NCBI GenBank assembly: GCA_964532405.1
Contig: CAZHIC010000010.1
Location: forward strand, 8,311 to 72,310
Source of the DNA: PALSA-1006 sp964532405
GTDB taxonomy: Bacteria; Pseudomonadota; Gammaproteobacteria; Burkholderiales; Gallionellaceae
Length of the DNA: 64,000 bases
Direction of reading: 5' to 3'
Shown here: positions 17,952 to 26,982 of the stretch, piece by piece
Position numbering within the stretch: position 1 is the first letter of the stretch
How the letters are laid out: the number at the start of each line of letters is the position of its first letter
Translations under genes and position numbers: made by a program
Notes under the pieces: generated by a model
The model's database searches: none
Seen by the model: only the letters and a program-made list of their open reading frames with translations
Told to the model about the DNA's origin: nothing

Positions 17952-20381
17952 TTACACATCCAGATTCTTCACCCCAAGCGCATTCTGCTCAATAAACGCA
18001 CGGCGCGGTTCAACCACATCACCCATCAAAGTGGTGAAGATGTCATCGGCAGCAATCGCGTCCTCGATGCGCACGCGCAGCAGAATACGGTTCTTCACGT
18101 CCATGGTGGTTTCCCATAGTTGTTCAGGATTCATCTCGCCCAACCCCTTGTAGCGCTGGGTGCTGACGCCGCGTTTGGCTTCTTCCAGCAACCATTCGAC
18201 GCCTTGTTTGAAGCTGCTCACGGCGCGTCTTTGTTCGCCGCGCACGACGTAGGCGGTCGGGGTGATCAGGCCTTCCAGTGCTTGCGCTGTCTGACGGATC
18301 TGCACGTAGTCACCGCTTTGCAAGAAGTCTTTGTCCAGATAGCTCAACGAGTAGTTGCCGTGGAATATCTTTTCCAGACGCAAACGCAGTTCGCCGTTTT
18401 CGTCGTTCTCGACCAGGGCTTTAATCATGCCGCCGCAGGCGGCTTCGAGCAGTTTTGCGCTGTTTTGCGCTTGCGCATCATCGTCCAGCGACAGGGTAGG
18501 GAGGACAAGCAGGGCGTGGCTGGCTTCCGGCGCAATGAAGCGCGACAGGCGGTCGATCACGGCTTCCGCGAGGAAGTATTGCTTGGCGATCTGTTCCAGC
18601 GCTTCGCCCTGGATCGGCGTGGCTTCGAGTGCCGGATAGAACATGGCGTTGTTCAAAGCCGACTTGAGCATGTAGTTTTTCATCTCATGTTCGTCTTTGA
18701 GATAGCGTTCGTCCTTGCCTTGCTTGATCTTGTACAACGGTGGTTGCGCAATGTAGATGTGGCCGCGCTCGACCAGTTCCGGCATTTGGCGGTAGAAGAA
18801 AGTGAGCAGCAGGGTGCGGATGTGCGCACCGTCCACGTCTGCGTCGGTCATGATGATGATGCGGTGGTAGCGCAATTTGTCGGCGTTGTATTCTTCTTTG
18901 CCAATGCCGGTGCCTAGCACGGTGATGAGGATGGCGATTTCCTGCGAGGCAATTAGCTTCTCAAAACGGGCTTTTTCCACGTTCAGAATCTTACCCTTGA
19001 GCGGCAGGATGGCTTGGAACTTGCGGTCGCGTCCCTGCTTGGCAGAGCCTCCGGCGGAGTCACCCTCGACCAGATACAGCTCGGAAAGGGCGGGATCTTT
19101 TTCCTGGCAGTCGGCCAATTTACCCGGCAAACCAATGCCGTCCAGAATGCCTTTGCGGCGCGTCAGTTCGCGCGCTTTGCGCGCTGCGTCACGGGCACGG
19201 GCGGCGTCGATAATCTTGTTACAAATAATCTTGGCGTCGATCGGATTTTCTTGCAGATAATCGGTGAGCTTTTGCGTGACGATTTCCTGCACGGCGGGCT
19301 GTACTTCGCTGGAAACCAGCTTGTCTTTGGTTTGTGACGAGAACTTCGGCTCGGGCACTTTGACCGACAATACGCAGGTCAAACCTTCGCGCATGTCGTC
19401 ACCGGCAGTGTCCACTTTGGCCTTTTTGGCCAGCTCGTGTTCTTCGATGTATTTGTTGATGACGCGCGTCATCGCCATGCGCAAGCCGGTCAAGTGGGAA
19501 CCACCGTCGCGCTGCGGGATATTATTGGTGAAGCACTGCACAACTTCGGAGTAGCTGTCGTTCCACTGCATCGCTACTTCCACCACCACATTGTCTTTTT
19601 CGCCGCTGGCATTGAATGCTTTGGGGTGCAACACCGTTTTGCTTTTGTTCATGTATTCGACAAAACCGCGCACACCGCCGGAATAGGCAAAGTTTTCGCT
19701 CTTGCCGGAACGCTGATCAATCAGTTCGATTTTGACGCCGTTGTTCAGGAAGGACAGTTCGCGCAGACGTTTGGCAATAATGTCGTAATGGAATTCGACC
19801 AGGCCAAATATTTGGGTGTCTGCCAAAAAATGCACTTCGGTGCCGCGCTTTTTACTTTCCCCCAAATTATTAACCGGGGAAACTTCGACGCCGTTTTGTA
19901 TTTCAATCAGGCGATTTTTTACCGCACCGCGTTCAAATTCCAAACAGTATTTTTTGCCGTCGCGATACGTCGTCAGCTTGAGCCATTCCGATAGGCCGTT
20001 GACGCAGCTCACGCCTACGCCATGCAGACCGCCGGAAACTTTGTAACTATTCTGGTTGAACTTACCGCCAGCGTGCAAAACAGTCATCACAATTTCGGCC
20101 GCAGAGCGCTTGGGCTCGTGTTTGTCGTCAAATTTAATACCTACTGGAATGCCGCGCCCGTTGTCCGCTACAGAGATAGAGTTGTCGCCATGAATAATAA
20201 CTTTAATGTCATCGCAATGTCCGGCCAAGGCTTCGTCGATGGCGTTATCCACCACTTCAAACACCGTATGGTGCAAACCAGTTCCATCGGAAGTGTCGCC
20301 AATATACATACCGGGGCGCTTGCGCACTGCCTCTAACCCTTCGAGTTGTTGGATGCTTGATTCGTCGTAGTTGTCGCTCAT
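17952..20381 (-). CDS. gyrB: DNA gyrase subunit B
   Basis: ATPase subunit of gyrase, which introduces negative supercoils. From the ATG at 20381 it is 809 residues (MSDNYDESSIQQLEGLEAVR), the usual length of proteobacterial GyrB with the C-terminal insertion. Visible features are the GHKL ATPase motifs (EVVDNAIDEALAGH, DNGRGIPVG, GGLHGVG), the Toprim motif YLVEGDSAGGSAKQGRDR, DADVDGAHIRTLLLTF, and the C-terminal QRYKGLGEMNPEQLWETTM. The frame is open to 20420, but that extension contains the parS palindrome and is not needed. It lies downstream of dnaN and ends at a strong terminator. Confidence 0.97.
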   Translation of the reverse strand: MSDNYDESSIQQLEGLEAVRKRPGMYIGDTSDGTGLHHTVFEVVDNAIDEALAGHCDDIKVIIHGDNSISVADNGRGIPVGIKFDDKHEPKRSAAEIVMTVLHAGGKFNQNSYKVSGGLHGVGVSCVNGLSEWLKLTTYRDGKKYCLEFERGAVKNRLIEIQNGVEVSPVNNLGESKKRGTEVHFLADTQIFGLVEFHYDIIAKRLRELSFLNNGVKIELIDQRSGKSENFAYSGGVRGFVEYMNKSKTVLHPKAFNASGEKDNVVVEVAMQWNDSYSEVVQCFTNNIPQRDGGSHLTGLRMAMTRVINKYIEEHELAKKAKVDTAGDDMREGLTCVLSVKVPEPKFSSQTKDKLVSSEVQPAVQEIVTQKLTDYLQENPIDAKIICNKIIDAARARDAARKARELTRRKGILDGIGLPGKLADCQEKDPALSELYLVEGDSAGGSAKQGRDRKFQAILPLKGKILNVEKARFEKLIASQEIAILITVLGTGIGKEEYNADKLRYHRIIIMTDADVDGAHIRTLLLTFFYRQMPELVERGHIYIAQPPLYKIKQGKDERYLKDEHEMKNYMLKSALNNAMFYPALEATPIQGEALEQIAKQYFLAEAVIDRLSRFIAPEASHALLVLPTLSLDDDAQAQNSAKLLEAACGGMIKALVENDENGELRLRLEKIFHGNYSLSYLDKDFLQSGDYVQIRQTAQALEGLITPTAYVVRGEQRRAVSSFKQGVEWLLEEAKRGVSTQRYKGLGEMNPEQLWETTMDVKNRILLRVRIEDAIAADDIFTTLMGDVVEPRRAFIEQNALGVKNLDV

Positions 20382-20399
20382 GGTTTTTTCCAAAGTTAC

Positions 20400-20415
20400 T
20401 GTTTCACGTGAAACA
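20400..20415. other. parS centromere site (perfect consensus)
   Basis: The 16-base palindrome TGTTTCACGTGAAACA is identical to the widely conserved ParB-binding parS consensus. It lies 18 bases upstream of the gyrB start codon and just after dnaN. ParB encoded at 30302 is the expected ligand; ParB spreading from parS organises the origin for segregation. Confidence 0.96.
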
Positions 20416-20420
20416 TACAA

Positions 20421-21524
20421 TTAAATGCGCATTGGCATAACAACATATTTAAATTCATCTTCACCGGGAACGGTAATTAGTATGCTGCTATTGGGATCGC
20501 CGAATGAGAATGTAACTATTGGTGCGGGTGTATTGTTTAATCCGTCCAACAGGTAGTTTACATTGAAACCAATATCCAGCGCCGGACCGTGATAGTCGTT
20601 TTCAATATCTTCCTGGGCTTCTTCTTGTTCGCTATTGCTACTGATAATTCTGAGATTCTTTTCCGTCAGCACAAAGCGTACACCCCGGAATTTTTCGTTC
20701 GACAAAATCGCTGCCCGTTGAAGTGCTTGCAGGATAGTTATCCGATCTAACAATAAATGGTTCGTATAACTTGGAATGACTCTTTCGTAATCAGGAAATT
20801 TTCCGTCGATCACTTTTGAAGTCAGGACGATTTCTGCAAAAGAGAGGCGGACTTGTTTTTCTGCCAATTCCAAAGTGACTATTTCTTCGGCATCTGACAA
20901 TAACTTGGATAGCTCATTCACTGTTTTTCTGGAAAGAATGACTTCGTGTTTTGCGTATTCGCTGTCGAGTTTAGAGCTGACGTAGGCCAAACGGTGTCCG
21001 TCGGTCGCAATCAATCTGATAATTGAACCTTCAATAACCAACAAAACGCCGTTCAGGTAATAGCGAATGTCTTGCTGTGCCATAGCATATTGAACTAATC
21101 CAAGCAGCTTTTTTAACAATCCTTGCTTGATCGCAATTTTGGTTGCGTTTTCCAGCTGATTGGAAACAACGGGAAAATCCTGTGCCGGCAATGTCTGTAA
21201 GCTGAATCTACTTTTATTCGCCTTGATTAGCAGTTTGTTTTCTTGGATATCCAATGAAACTTTACTTGCGTCAGGCAAAACACGGAGAATTTCCTGGAAT
21301 TTTTTTGCTGAAACCGTAACCGAACCAGTTTCATCACTGGTTTCTAGTGGTTGGTTTGTCGATATTTGAATTTCAAGATCGGTTGCTGTAAATCGAATGG
21401 ACGCATTGTTTTTTTCAATTAGTACGTTCGATAAAATCGGCAAAGGTTGTTTTCTCTCAACTATACCAACTACCGTTTGTAGTGGTTTTAGCAGCGCATC
21501 CCTATCTATCTTTTCAATAAACAT
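20421..21524 (-). CDS. dnaN: DNA polymerase III beta sliding clamp
   Basis: Ring-shaped processivity clamp of the replicative polymerase. The 367-residue length and three-repeat architecture are standard. The protein begins MFIEKIDRDALLKPLQTVVG and ends with the clamp-typical YVVMPMRI, part of the partner-binding pocket. It lies between dnaA and gyrB on the minus strand, the classical dnaA-dnaN-gyrB order (recF is absent between dnaN and gyrB). Confidence 0.97.
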   Translation of the reverse strand: MFIEKIDRDALLKPLQTVVGIVERKQPLPILSNVLIEKNNASIRFTATDLEIQISTNQPLETSDETGSVTVSAKKFQEILRVLPDASKVSLDIQENKLLIKANKSRFSLQTLPAQDFPVVSNQLENATKIAIKQGLLKKLLGLVQYAMAQQDIRYYLNGVLLVIEGSIIRLIATDGHRLAYVSSKLDSEYAKHEVILSRKTVNELSKLLSDAEEIVTLELAEKQVRLSFAEIVLTSKVIDGKFPDYERVIPSYTNHLLLDRITILQALQRAAILSNEKFRGVRFVLTEKNLRIISSNSEQEEAQEDIENDYHGPALDIGFNVNYLLDGLNNTPAPIVTFSFGDPNSSILITVPGEDEFKYVVMPMRI

Positions 21525-21719
21525 TTTATATATCCTTAATAACTATAATAATGAGGGTTAATATTAGGTATAAAAGTACTTTTTATAATTAAAACAACTA
21601 ACTAATGATGGTTTTATCTGTTAGTAAACATGAAGCAAAGTTGTGCATAAAATGAGCATAGTTTTTTCAAATTGCCGCTGTAGTCGAGGTTATCAACAAA
21701 ATATCTCGGTAGTTTGGCG
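21525..21719. other. AT-rich dnaA-dnaN spacer, candidate oriC element
   Basis: This 195-base gene-free stretch is strongly AT-rich, notably 21530-21610 with repeated TATA/TTAAT tracts, as expected of a duplex-unwinding element. It contains near-consensus DnaA boxes, TTATCAACA at 21690-21698 and TGTGCATAA at about 21642-21650, each one mismatch from the 9-mer. It also serves as dnaN leader and promoter region. Whether unwinding starts here or in the dnaA-rpmH spacer cannot be decided from sequence alone. Confidence 0.5.
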
Positions 21720-23060
21720 TTAGTTTCTTAATGTTTGATTTAATAAATTAAAATCGGCATTTAAAGAAGCATCCGTGTTTTTCAGGTTCTCAATTGTTTT
21801 GCAGGCATGCAGAACGGTTGAGTGATCCCTTCCACCAAAGGCATTGCCGATCTCGGGAAGACTTAATTGTGTCAATTCCCGTGCAAGACACATGGCCATT
21901 TGTCTTGGCCTGGCAATTATTCGGGTGCGTTTTTTCGATAATAAATCAAGCAGCTTGATACGGTAGAAGTCAGCGACGGTTTTTTGTATGTTTTCAATCG
22001 AAACTTGTTTGTTTTGCGCCGCGAGAAGATCTTTAAGCGCTTCTTTTGCAAGATCGACGGTGATAGGGCGTTTATGGAAGCGTGCAAAAGCCTCTATTCG
22101 ATTAAGCGCTCCTTCAAGTTCTCTTATATTAGAGCGCACATGCTTTGCAATAAAGAAGGCAACGTCTTCACCGATCGGATTTTTTGAATGGATAGATTTC
22201 TGCAAAAGAATGGCTACGCGCATTTCCAGGCCCGGCGGTTCAATGGCAACCGTTAATCCGCAACTGAAACGCGAAGTGAGGCGGGGTTCTATCCCGGAAA
22301 TTTCTTTTGGAAAAGTATCGCAAGTGATAATGACTTGTTTGTTGGTGTCTATCAGCGAATTTAGAGTGTAAAAAAACTCTTGTTGCGTTCCCGGCTTATC
22401 GGCGATGAATTGAATGTCGTCGATAAGCAACAGATCCAAGGAGTTGTAATATTGTTTGAATTCGTCGAATTGTTTGGTTTGAAAGGCGCGAACGACATCT
22501 GATATGTAATTTGTAGCATGAACATAACAAATCTTGGCGTGTTTGTTCTCTTGTTTAAATTGATTGCCGATCGCCTGGATTAAGTGCGTTTTACCCAGTC
22601 CGACACCGCCATAAATAAACAATGGGTTATAAGTAGTACCCGGCGAATCGGCTACCTGGATCGCCGCCGCGTGTGCAAGTTGATTGGCTTTGCCGGTGAC
22701 AAAGTTTTCAAATAACAGCGCGGGATTTAAGCGAGCTGTATTTTTATGAGGCTTTTTAGATGAGTGTTGGGTTTCAATTACAGGATCGATCGATTTTGCA
22801 GAAGGAGGCAAGGGGGTCTTTTTTTCTACCCGTAACTCGATTTGAGCGGGAGCAGAGAAAAACGCTTGAGCACGGCTGGCTATTTCAGGCAAAAAACGCT
22901 CCTGAATGACTTTTAAGGTAAAGCCATTGGGCGCAGTCAATATTATTTGATGCCCCTTCATTTCAAAAACCAATGGTTTTATCCACGAATTGAATTGTTG
23001 TGCGGGTAGCTGGTCTTTAAAGAATTGCAGACAGCCATCCCACAGGTTCTGGTGCGACAT
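21720..23060 (-). CDS. dnaA: Chromosomal replication initiator DnaA
   Basis: AAA+ initiator that binds DnaA boxes and opens oriC. The 446 residues show domain I (1-80), a linker, the AAA+ core with Walker A GGVGLGKTH (about 150) and Walker B LLLIDDIQF, and the C-terminal DNA-binding domain with the signature GGRDHSTVLHACKTI (about 405-420). The start is ATG at 23060. Its promoter region shares the 141-base divergent spacer with rpmH, which holds a perfect DnaA box, so autoregulation is likely. Confidence 0.97.
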   Translation of the reverse strand: MSHQNLWDGCLQFFKDQLPAQQFNSWIKPLVFEMKGHQIILTAPNGFTLKVIQERFLPEIASRAQAFFSAPAQIELRVEKKTPLPPSAKSIDPVIETQHSSKKPHKNTARLNPALLFENFVTGKANQLAHAAAIQVADSPGTTYNPLFIYGGVGLGKTHLIQAIGNQFKQENKHAKICYVHATNYISDVVRAFQTKQFDEFKQYYNSLDLLLIDDIQFIADKPGTQQEFFYTLNSLIDTNKQVIITCDTFPKEISGIEPRLTSRFSCGLTVAIEPPGLEMRVAILLQKSIHSKNPIGEDVAFFIAKHVRSNIRELEGALNRIEAFARFHKRPITVDLAKEALKDLLAAQNKQVSIENIQKTVADFYRIKLLDLLSKKRTRIIARPRQMAMCLARELTQLSLPEIGNAFGGRDHSTVLHACKTIENLKNTDASLNADFNLLNQTLRN

Positions 23061-23114
23061 AAAGTTTGTGGGCTCAAAAAATCTATCGGCGCATTCTACA
23101 GCTACAGCAAAAAG

Positions 23115-23123
23115 TTATCCACA
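23115..23123 (+). promoter_or_regulatory. Perfect DnaA box
   Basis: TTATCCACA, the exact DnaA-box consensus, lies in the divergent spacer between dnaA and rpmH. It is 55 bases upstream of the dnaA ATG and 14 bases before the rpmH -35 element. It could serve autorepression of dnaA, origin function or both. Confidence 0.85.
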
Positions 23124-23136
23124 GTATAAAATATAC

Positions 23137-23165
23137 TTGACAGGGATGGTGTTAAGTATTGTAAT
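23137..23165 (+). promoter_or_regulatory. Predicted strong sigma-70 promoter of rpmH
   Basis: TTGACA (23137-23142) and TGTAAT (23160-23165) are separated by exactly 17 bases, a near-perfect housekeeping promoter. Transcription would begin about 30 bases upstream of the rpmH ATG. It should drive rpmH-rnpA-yidD and probably yidC. Confidence 0.75.
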
Positions 23166-23201
23166 CGCGCGCTTTTCAACACGAACACGTAAGGAATAAC
23201 C

Positions 23202-23336
23202 ATGAAACGTACATACCAACCATCAGTAACCAAGAGAAAGCGCACCCACGGATTTTTAGTTCGCATGAGAACCAAAGGTGGGCGCGCCGTTATTGCCGCC
23301 CGCAGAGCAAAGGGTCGTGCACGTTTAGCTGTGTAA
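23202..23336 (+). CDS. rpmH: 50S ribosomal protein L34
   Basis: Small basic ribosomal protein of 44 residues beginning MKRTYQPSVTKRKRTHGFLV and ending in an RRAKGRARLAV tail, standard for L34. AAGGAA precedes the ATG. It is the first gene of the rightward arm, followed after a single base by rnpA. Confidence 0.98.
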   Translation: MKRTYQPSVTKRKRTHGFLVRMRTKGGRAVIAARRAKGRARLAV

Positions 23337-23337
23337 T

Positions 23338-23688
23338 GTGACTCAGGCTTTTTTAGTTTCCCAGCGGCTTCATCGGCGTGAAGAGTTTGAGCGCGCGCTG
23401 CAAAATAAAGCCTTGATTGATAAGTGGTTAGCGCTACATTCTGAGAAAAACACCGTTGGTTCAGAACGCTTGGGAATCGTTGTAAGTAAACGGGTGGTGG
23501 CAAAAGCCGTAGCCAGAAATCGGATAAAACGAGTAATTCGTGAGGTTTTCAGACAAAGCTCTCCCGTTGGTTCAAGCGCTTTGGATATTGTCGTTAGAAT
23601 TCGAAGAAGTTTAAGCGATGAAGAAATGGCAGAGTTCAGACGATCACTGTCCGGTTTGTTAATGAAAATAAGGATGGCAATTAAATGA
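23338..23688 (+). CDS. rnpA: Ribonuclease P protein component
   Basis: Basic 116-residue protein cofactor of RNase P, which trims the 5' ends of tRNA precursors. The family signature is present as VARNRIKRVIREVFR (about 58-72), together with the early RLHRREEFERAL. The start is GTG, one base after the rpmH stop, so translation is probably coupled. It overlaps yidD by 4 bases. Confidence 0.95.
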   Translation: MTQAFLVSQRLHRREEFERALQNKALIDKWLALHSEKNTVGSERLGIVVSKRVVAKAVARNRIKRVIREVFRQSSPVGSSALDIVVRIRRSLSDEEMAEFRRSLSGLLMKIRMAIK

Positions 23689-23894
23689 TACGCCTGTTCC
23701 TTTTTTTCATCAGGACGTATCAATATCTGATCAGTCCGCTGTCTCCGCCTTCTTGCCGGTTTGCCCCCTCGTGTTCACATTATTTTAGCGAAGCTCTTGT
23801 AAAACACGGGCTGATGCGCGGAATGTGGCTGGGTTTCCGGCGGCTGTTACGTTGTAACCCCTGGAGTACCGGCGGTTACGATCCCGTTCCATAA
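23685..23894 (+). CDS. yidD: Membrane protein insertion efficiency factor YidD
   Basis: Small 69-residue protein with the YidD pattern: a hydrophobic/amphipathic N-terminus, YQYLISPLSPPSCRFAPSCS with the conserved cysteines, and CNPWSTGGYDPVP at the end. It assists YidC-dependent insertion of inner-membrane proteins. It overlaps rnpA by 4 bases and lies 29 bases before yidC, the conserved order. Confidence 0.95.
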   Translation: MIRLFLFFIRTYQYLISPLSPPSCRFAPSCSHYFSEALVKHGLMRGMWLGFRRLLRCNPWSTGGYDPVP

Positions 23895-23923
23895 CGAGAA
23901 CTATGTATTAGGTGTAAGCCAAG

Positions 23924-25561
23924 ATGGATTTTCAAAGAATATTCCTATTTCTGATATTTTCTTTTTCTGCCGTGTTGTTATGGGACGGCTGGCAGCGATA
24001 TCAGCATCCTGTACCGGTAATCCAAACGGTTGCATTACCGGCAACATCTTCCGGTTCCGGCTTGGGAGCACCAAAACCCGCAGCTCAGCTTGCGGCCAAT
24101 AGTGAGAACGTTACTGGACAGGCCGACGCGCAAGGCAAAAAGATAATCGTTAGAACCGATAACCTTTTGGTGGAAATCAATACCATTGGCGGCGATATTC
24201 AGCGCGTGGAAATGTTGCAGCACCGCGATGCGGAAGATAAAACGAAGCCGTTTGTGCTTCTGCAAAAGCACGAAAAGCATCTGTATGTGGCTCAAACAGG
24301 GCTGATAGGGGAGGGCTTGCCTTCCCATCACGCACAATTTACAGCCAGTGCCGATGAATATAATTTGGCACAAGGCGCGGACACCTTGTCAGTGCGACTG
24401 GTGGCCAATAACAATGTCGTCAAGGTGCTAACCTTTCATCGCGGCAAGTATCTGATTGATGTAGGTTATGAAATTGAAAATACTGGCGCTAGCCCGATTT
24501 CTCCATCGGCGTATTTCCAGCTGGTACGCGATGATTCCGTTCCTGCAGGCGCTTCCAAGTTGGTGCCGACATATACCGGCCCGGCGATCTACACGGATCT
24601 GGAGAAATTCCAGAAAGTCGACTTCTCCAGCATTGAGAAGAATAAAACCAGCTATCCCAAAACGGCAGACAACGGCTGGGTGGCGATGTTGCAGCATTAC
24701 TTTGTGGCGGCATGGCTTCCTGGCGACAAAGTGCAGCGCGAGTATTACACCAAGTCCTTGGGTAACCAGCAGTATTCCGTTGGAACGATTCTAACGCTAA
24801 ATACGATCGCGCCAGGCCAAAAGGGAAGTATCAATGTGCCGTTATATGTCGGCCCGGCCAGTGCCAAGCTGAACGATATCGCGCCGGGACTTGGTCTGAC
24901 GGTTGATTATGGTTGGCTGACGATAATCGCGACCCCGCTGTTCTGGATGCTTACATTTATTCATGGCTGGGTGCAAAACTGGGGCGTTGCCATCATTATC
25001 CTTACGGTCTTGATCAAGCTGGCGTTCTTCCCCCTTTCCGCTGCCAGCTATCGTTCGATGGGAAAGATGCGCGTCGTCGCCCCCAAGCTGGAAAAGATAA
25101 AGCAGCAATATAGCGATGACCGCGAGAAGCTTAATCGCGCGATGATGGATCTGTATAAAACAGAGAAGATCAATCCTCTGGGCGGATGCTTGCCTGTTTT
25201 GATTCAAATCCCCGTGTTCATTTCACTCTATTGGGCGATTTTATCCAGCGTTGAATTGCGCCATGCGCCATTCGTGGGCTGGATCTCGGATTTGTCTGCG
25301 GCCGATCCCTATTTTGTATTGCCCGCGATCATGGGACTCAGCATGCTGCTGCAAAGCAAGCTTAATCCCACTCCTCCCGATCCATTGCAGGCCAAGTTGA
25401 TGCAGCTTATGCCGATCGTGTTTAGCGTGGTGTTCTTCTTCTTCCCCGCCGGATTGGTGTTGTATTCGGTTGTAAACAACGTGCTTTCCATTGCGCAACA
25501 GTGGTATATCACCCGTGGTTTAGAGTTAGAGAATGAGCAAAAGGGTGTTGCAAAAACCTGA
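23924..25561 (+). CDS. yidC: Membrane protein insertase YidC
   Basis: Inner-membrane insertase of 545 residues. It has an N-terminal membrane anchor (about 5-22), a large periplasmic beta-domain (about 50-330) and the conserved five-helix core (from about 345). The core includes PLSAASYRSMGKM, the LGGCLPVLIQIPVF segment and a late FFFFPAGLVLY helix. The length matches Gram-negative YidC. It sits after rnpA-yidD and its 3' end overlaps mnmE by 29 bases. Confidence 0.96.
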   Translation: MDFQRIFLFLIFSFSAVLLWDGWQRYQHPVPVIQTVALPATSSGSGLGAPKPAAQLAANSENVTGQADAQGKKIIVRTDNLLVEINTIGGDIQRVEMLQHRDAEDKTKPFVLLQKHEKHLYVAQTGLIGEGLPSHHAQFTASADEYNLAQGADTLSVRLVANNNVVKVLTFHRGKYLIDVGYEIENTGASPISPSAYFQLVRDDSVPAGASKLVPTYTGPAIYTDLEKFQKVDFSSIEKNKTSYPKTADNGWVAMLQHYFVAAWLPGDKVQREYYTKSLGNQQYSVGTILTLNTIAPGQKGSINVPLYVGPASAKLNDIAPGLGLTVDYGWLTIIATPLFWMLTFIHGWVQNWGVAIIILTVLIKLAFFPLSAASYRSMGKMRVVAPKLEKIKQQYSDDREKLNRAMMDLYKTEKINPLGGCLPVLIQIPVFISLYWAILSSVELRHAPFVGWISDLSAADPYFVLPAIMGLSMLLQSKLNPTPPDPLQAKLMQLMPIVFSVVFFFFPAGLVLYSVVNNVLSIAQQWYITRGLELENEQKGVAKT

Positions 25562-26885
25562 CGCCATTGCCGCTATAGCCACGGCTCCCGGCCGTGGCGG
25601 AATCGGCGTAGTGCGTATTTCTGGTGCTGATATTGTACCTGTTATGGTCGCGTTGCTTGGGCAGACGCCGCTTCCGCGCCATGCCACCTATACTCCCTTC
25701 TTAGATGTCGACGGTTCAACGATTGACCACGGTATCGCAATATTCTTTCCCGGTCCCAACTCGTATACAGGAGAAGATGTATTAGAGTTGCAAGGACACG
25801 GCGGCACGGCGGTTTTGCATCTAATACTTCAACGCTGTTTGACATCGGGCGCTCGTCTTGCGCAGCCCGGCGAATTTACCCAACGCGCTTTTCTCAATAA
25901 CAAGCTTGATCTCGTTCAGGCAGAGAGCGTGGCCGATTTGATCGACGCCACTAGCGAACAGGCTGTTCGTAGCGCCCACCGTTCTTTGCAAGGAGATTTT
26001 TCAAAAGCAATACAGGGATTGGTTGCTGGATTAATTGATTTACGCATGCTGGTGGAGGCGTCGCTCGATTTTCCAGAAGAAGAGTTGGATATTGCCGATG
26101 CAGAGCGCTGTAAAAGTAAGCTAAATGTAATTTATACCGAATTAGAGCGAGTGTTCAATTTGGCCCGGCAGGGCAGCATATTGCGGGAAGGGGCGCATAT
26201 TGTTCTGGTTGGGCAGCCAAATGTTGGAAAATCTACGCTGCTCAATCGGCTGTCCGGGGAAGATATTGCTCTGGTGAGCGAAGTTGCCGGTACTACACGA
26301 GATGCCATACGCCAGGCGATCAATATAGACGGCGTGCCGCTGCACATCATTGATACGGCGGGTTTGCGCGAGTCGCAGGATGTCGTTGAACTGATGGGGA
26401 TGGAGCGCACCAAACAGGCCATACAGGACGCCGATGCGATCCTGCTGTTGATGGATGCGCAACAAGAAGAATTGGTGGCACACCAAGAGATTTTGGCGTT
26501 GATCCCTGTCAATATTCCCAAGCTCTATGTGATCAATAAAATCGACTTGTTGAATCAAAAAGCACGGACAGAAACCCGCGCAGGGGATAGTTATATCTAC
26601 GTCTCTGCAAAGAACGATGAAGGCATCGATCTATTGCGCAAAAAGATTCTGCAGTTGATGGACTGGCATGCAGAGTCGGGAGTGTTTATGGCCAGAGAGC
26701 GCCATCTGCAGGCGCTATTGCAAGCCAAACAAGGCTTGCAACGCGCCGCTGCAGAAAGTACGCGAACCGAATTGTTTGCCGAGGAGCTTCGTTTTGCTCA
26801 GGACGCCTTAAGTAAGATCACCGGGGAATTCTCCAGCGATGATTTGCTGGGCGAGATTTTTAGCCGTTTTTGTATAGGGAAGTAG
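25533..26885 (+). CDS. mnmE: tRNA modification GTPase MnmE
   Basis: GTPase that, with MnmG, installs the cmnm5/nm5 group on the wobble uridine of certain tRNAs. The 450 residues contain the formyl-THF-binding N-terminal domain (IAAIATAPGRGGIGVVRISG, about 12-31), a G domain with GQPNVGKST (about 228), DTAGLRE and NKID, and the C-terminal FCIGK motif with the essential cysteine. The start overlaps yidC by 29 bases; no better downstream start keeps the N-terminal domain complete. Confidence 0.96.
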   Translation: MSKRVLQKPDAIAAIATAPGRGGIGVVRISGADIVPVMVALLGQTPLPRHATYTPFLDVDGSTIDHGIAIFFPGPNSYTGEDVLELQGHGGTAVLHLILQRCLTSGARLAQPGEFTQRAFLNNKLDLVQAESVADLIDATSEQAVRSAHRSLQGDFSKAIQGLVAGLIDLRMLVEASLDFPEEELDIADAERCKSKLNVIYTELERVFNLARQGSILREGAHIVLVGQPNVGKSTLLNRLSGEDIALVSEVAGTTRDAIRQAINIDGVPLHIIDTAGLRESQDVVELMGMERTKQAIQDADAILLLMDAQQEELVAHQEILALIPVNIPKLYVINKIDLLNQKARTETRAGDSYIYVSAKNDEGIDLLRKKILQLMDWHAESGVFMARERHLQALLQAKQGLQRAAAESTRTELFAEELRFAQDALSKITGEFSSDDLLGEIFSRFCIGK

Positions 26886-26892
26886 GCGGGGT

Positions 26893-26908
26893 TGTTTCAC
26901 GTGAAACG
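26893..26908. other. parS centromere site (15 of 16 bases)
   Basis: TGTTTCACGTGAAACG differs from the parS consensus only in the last base. It lies in the 97-base spacer between mnmE and mnmG, about 6.5 kb from the perfect copy at 20400, so the two sites bracket dnaA and the presumed origin. Confidence 0.9.
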
Positions 26909-26926
26909 CTTTTTCCGGGGCAATTC

Positions 26927-26954
26927 TTGTGGGGACATTGTTTTGTTGTATGAT
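26927..26954 (+). promoter_or_regulatory. Predicted sigma-70 promoter of mnmG
   Basis: TTGTGG (26927-26932) and TATGAT (26949-26954) are spaced by 16 bases, about 29 bases upstream of the mnmG start. The nearby parS palindrome lies just upstream, so bound ParB could influence this promoter. Confidence 0.5.
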
Positions 26955-26982
26955 GCGCGCCTTTATTTGGAGCGGGTTGTTG

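Noticed and set aside
20382..20420. 13-codon N-terminal extension of gyrB
   Set aside because: It consists of the parS palindrome and leader; GyrB proteins start at the MSDNYDESS position.
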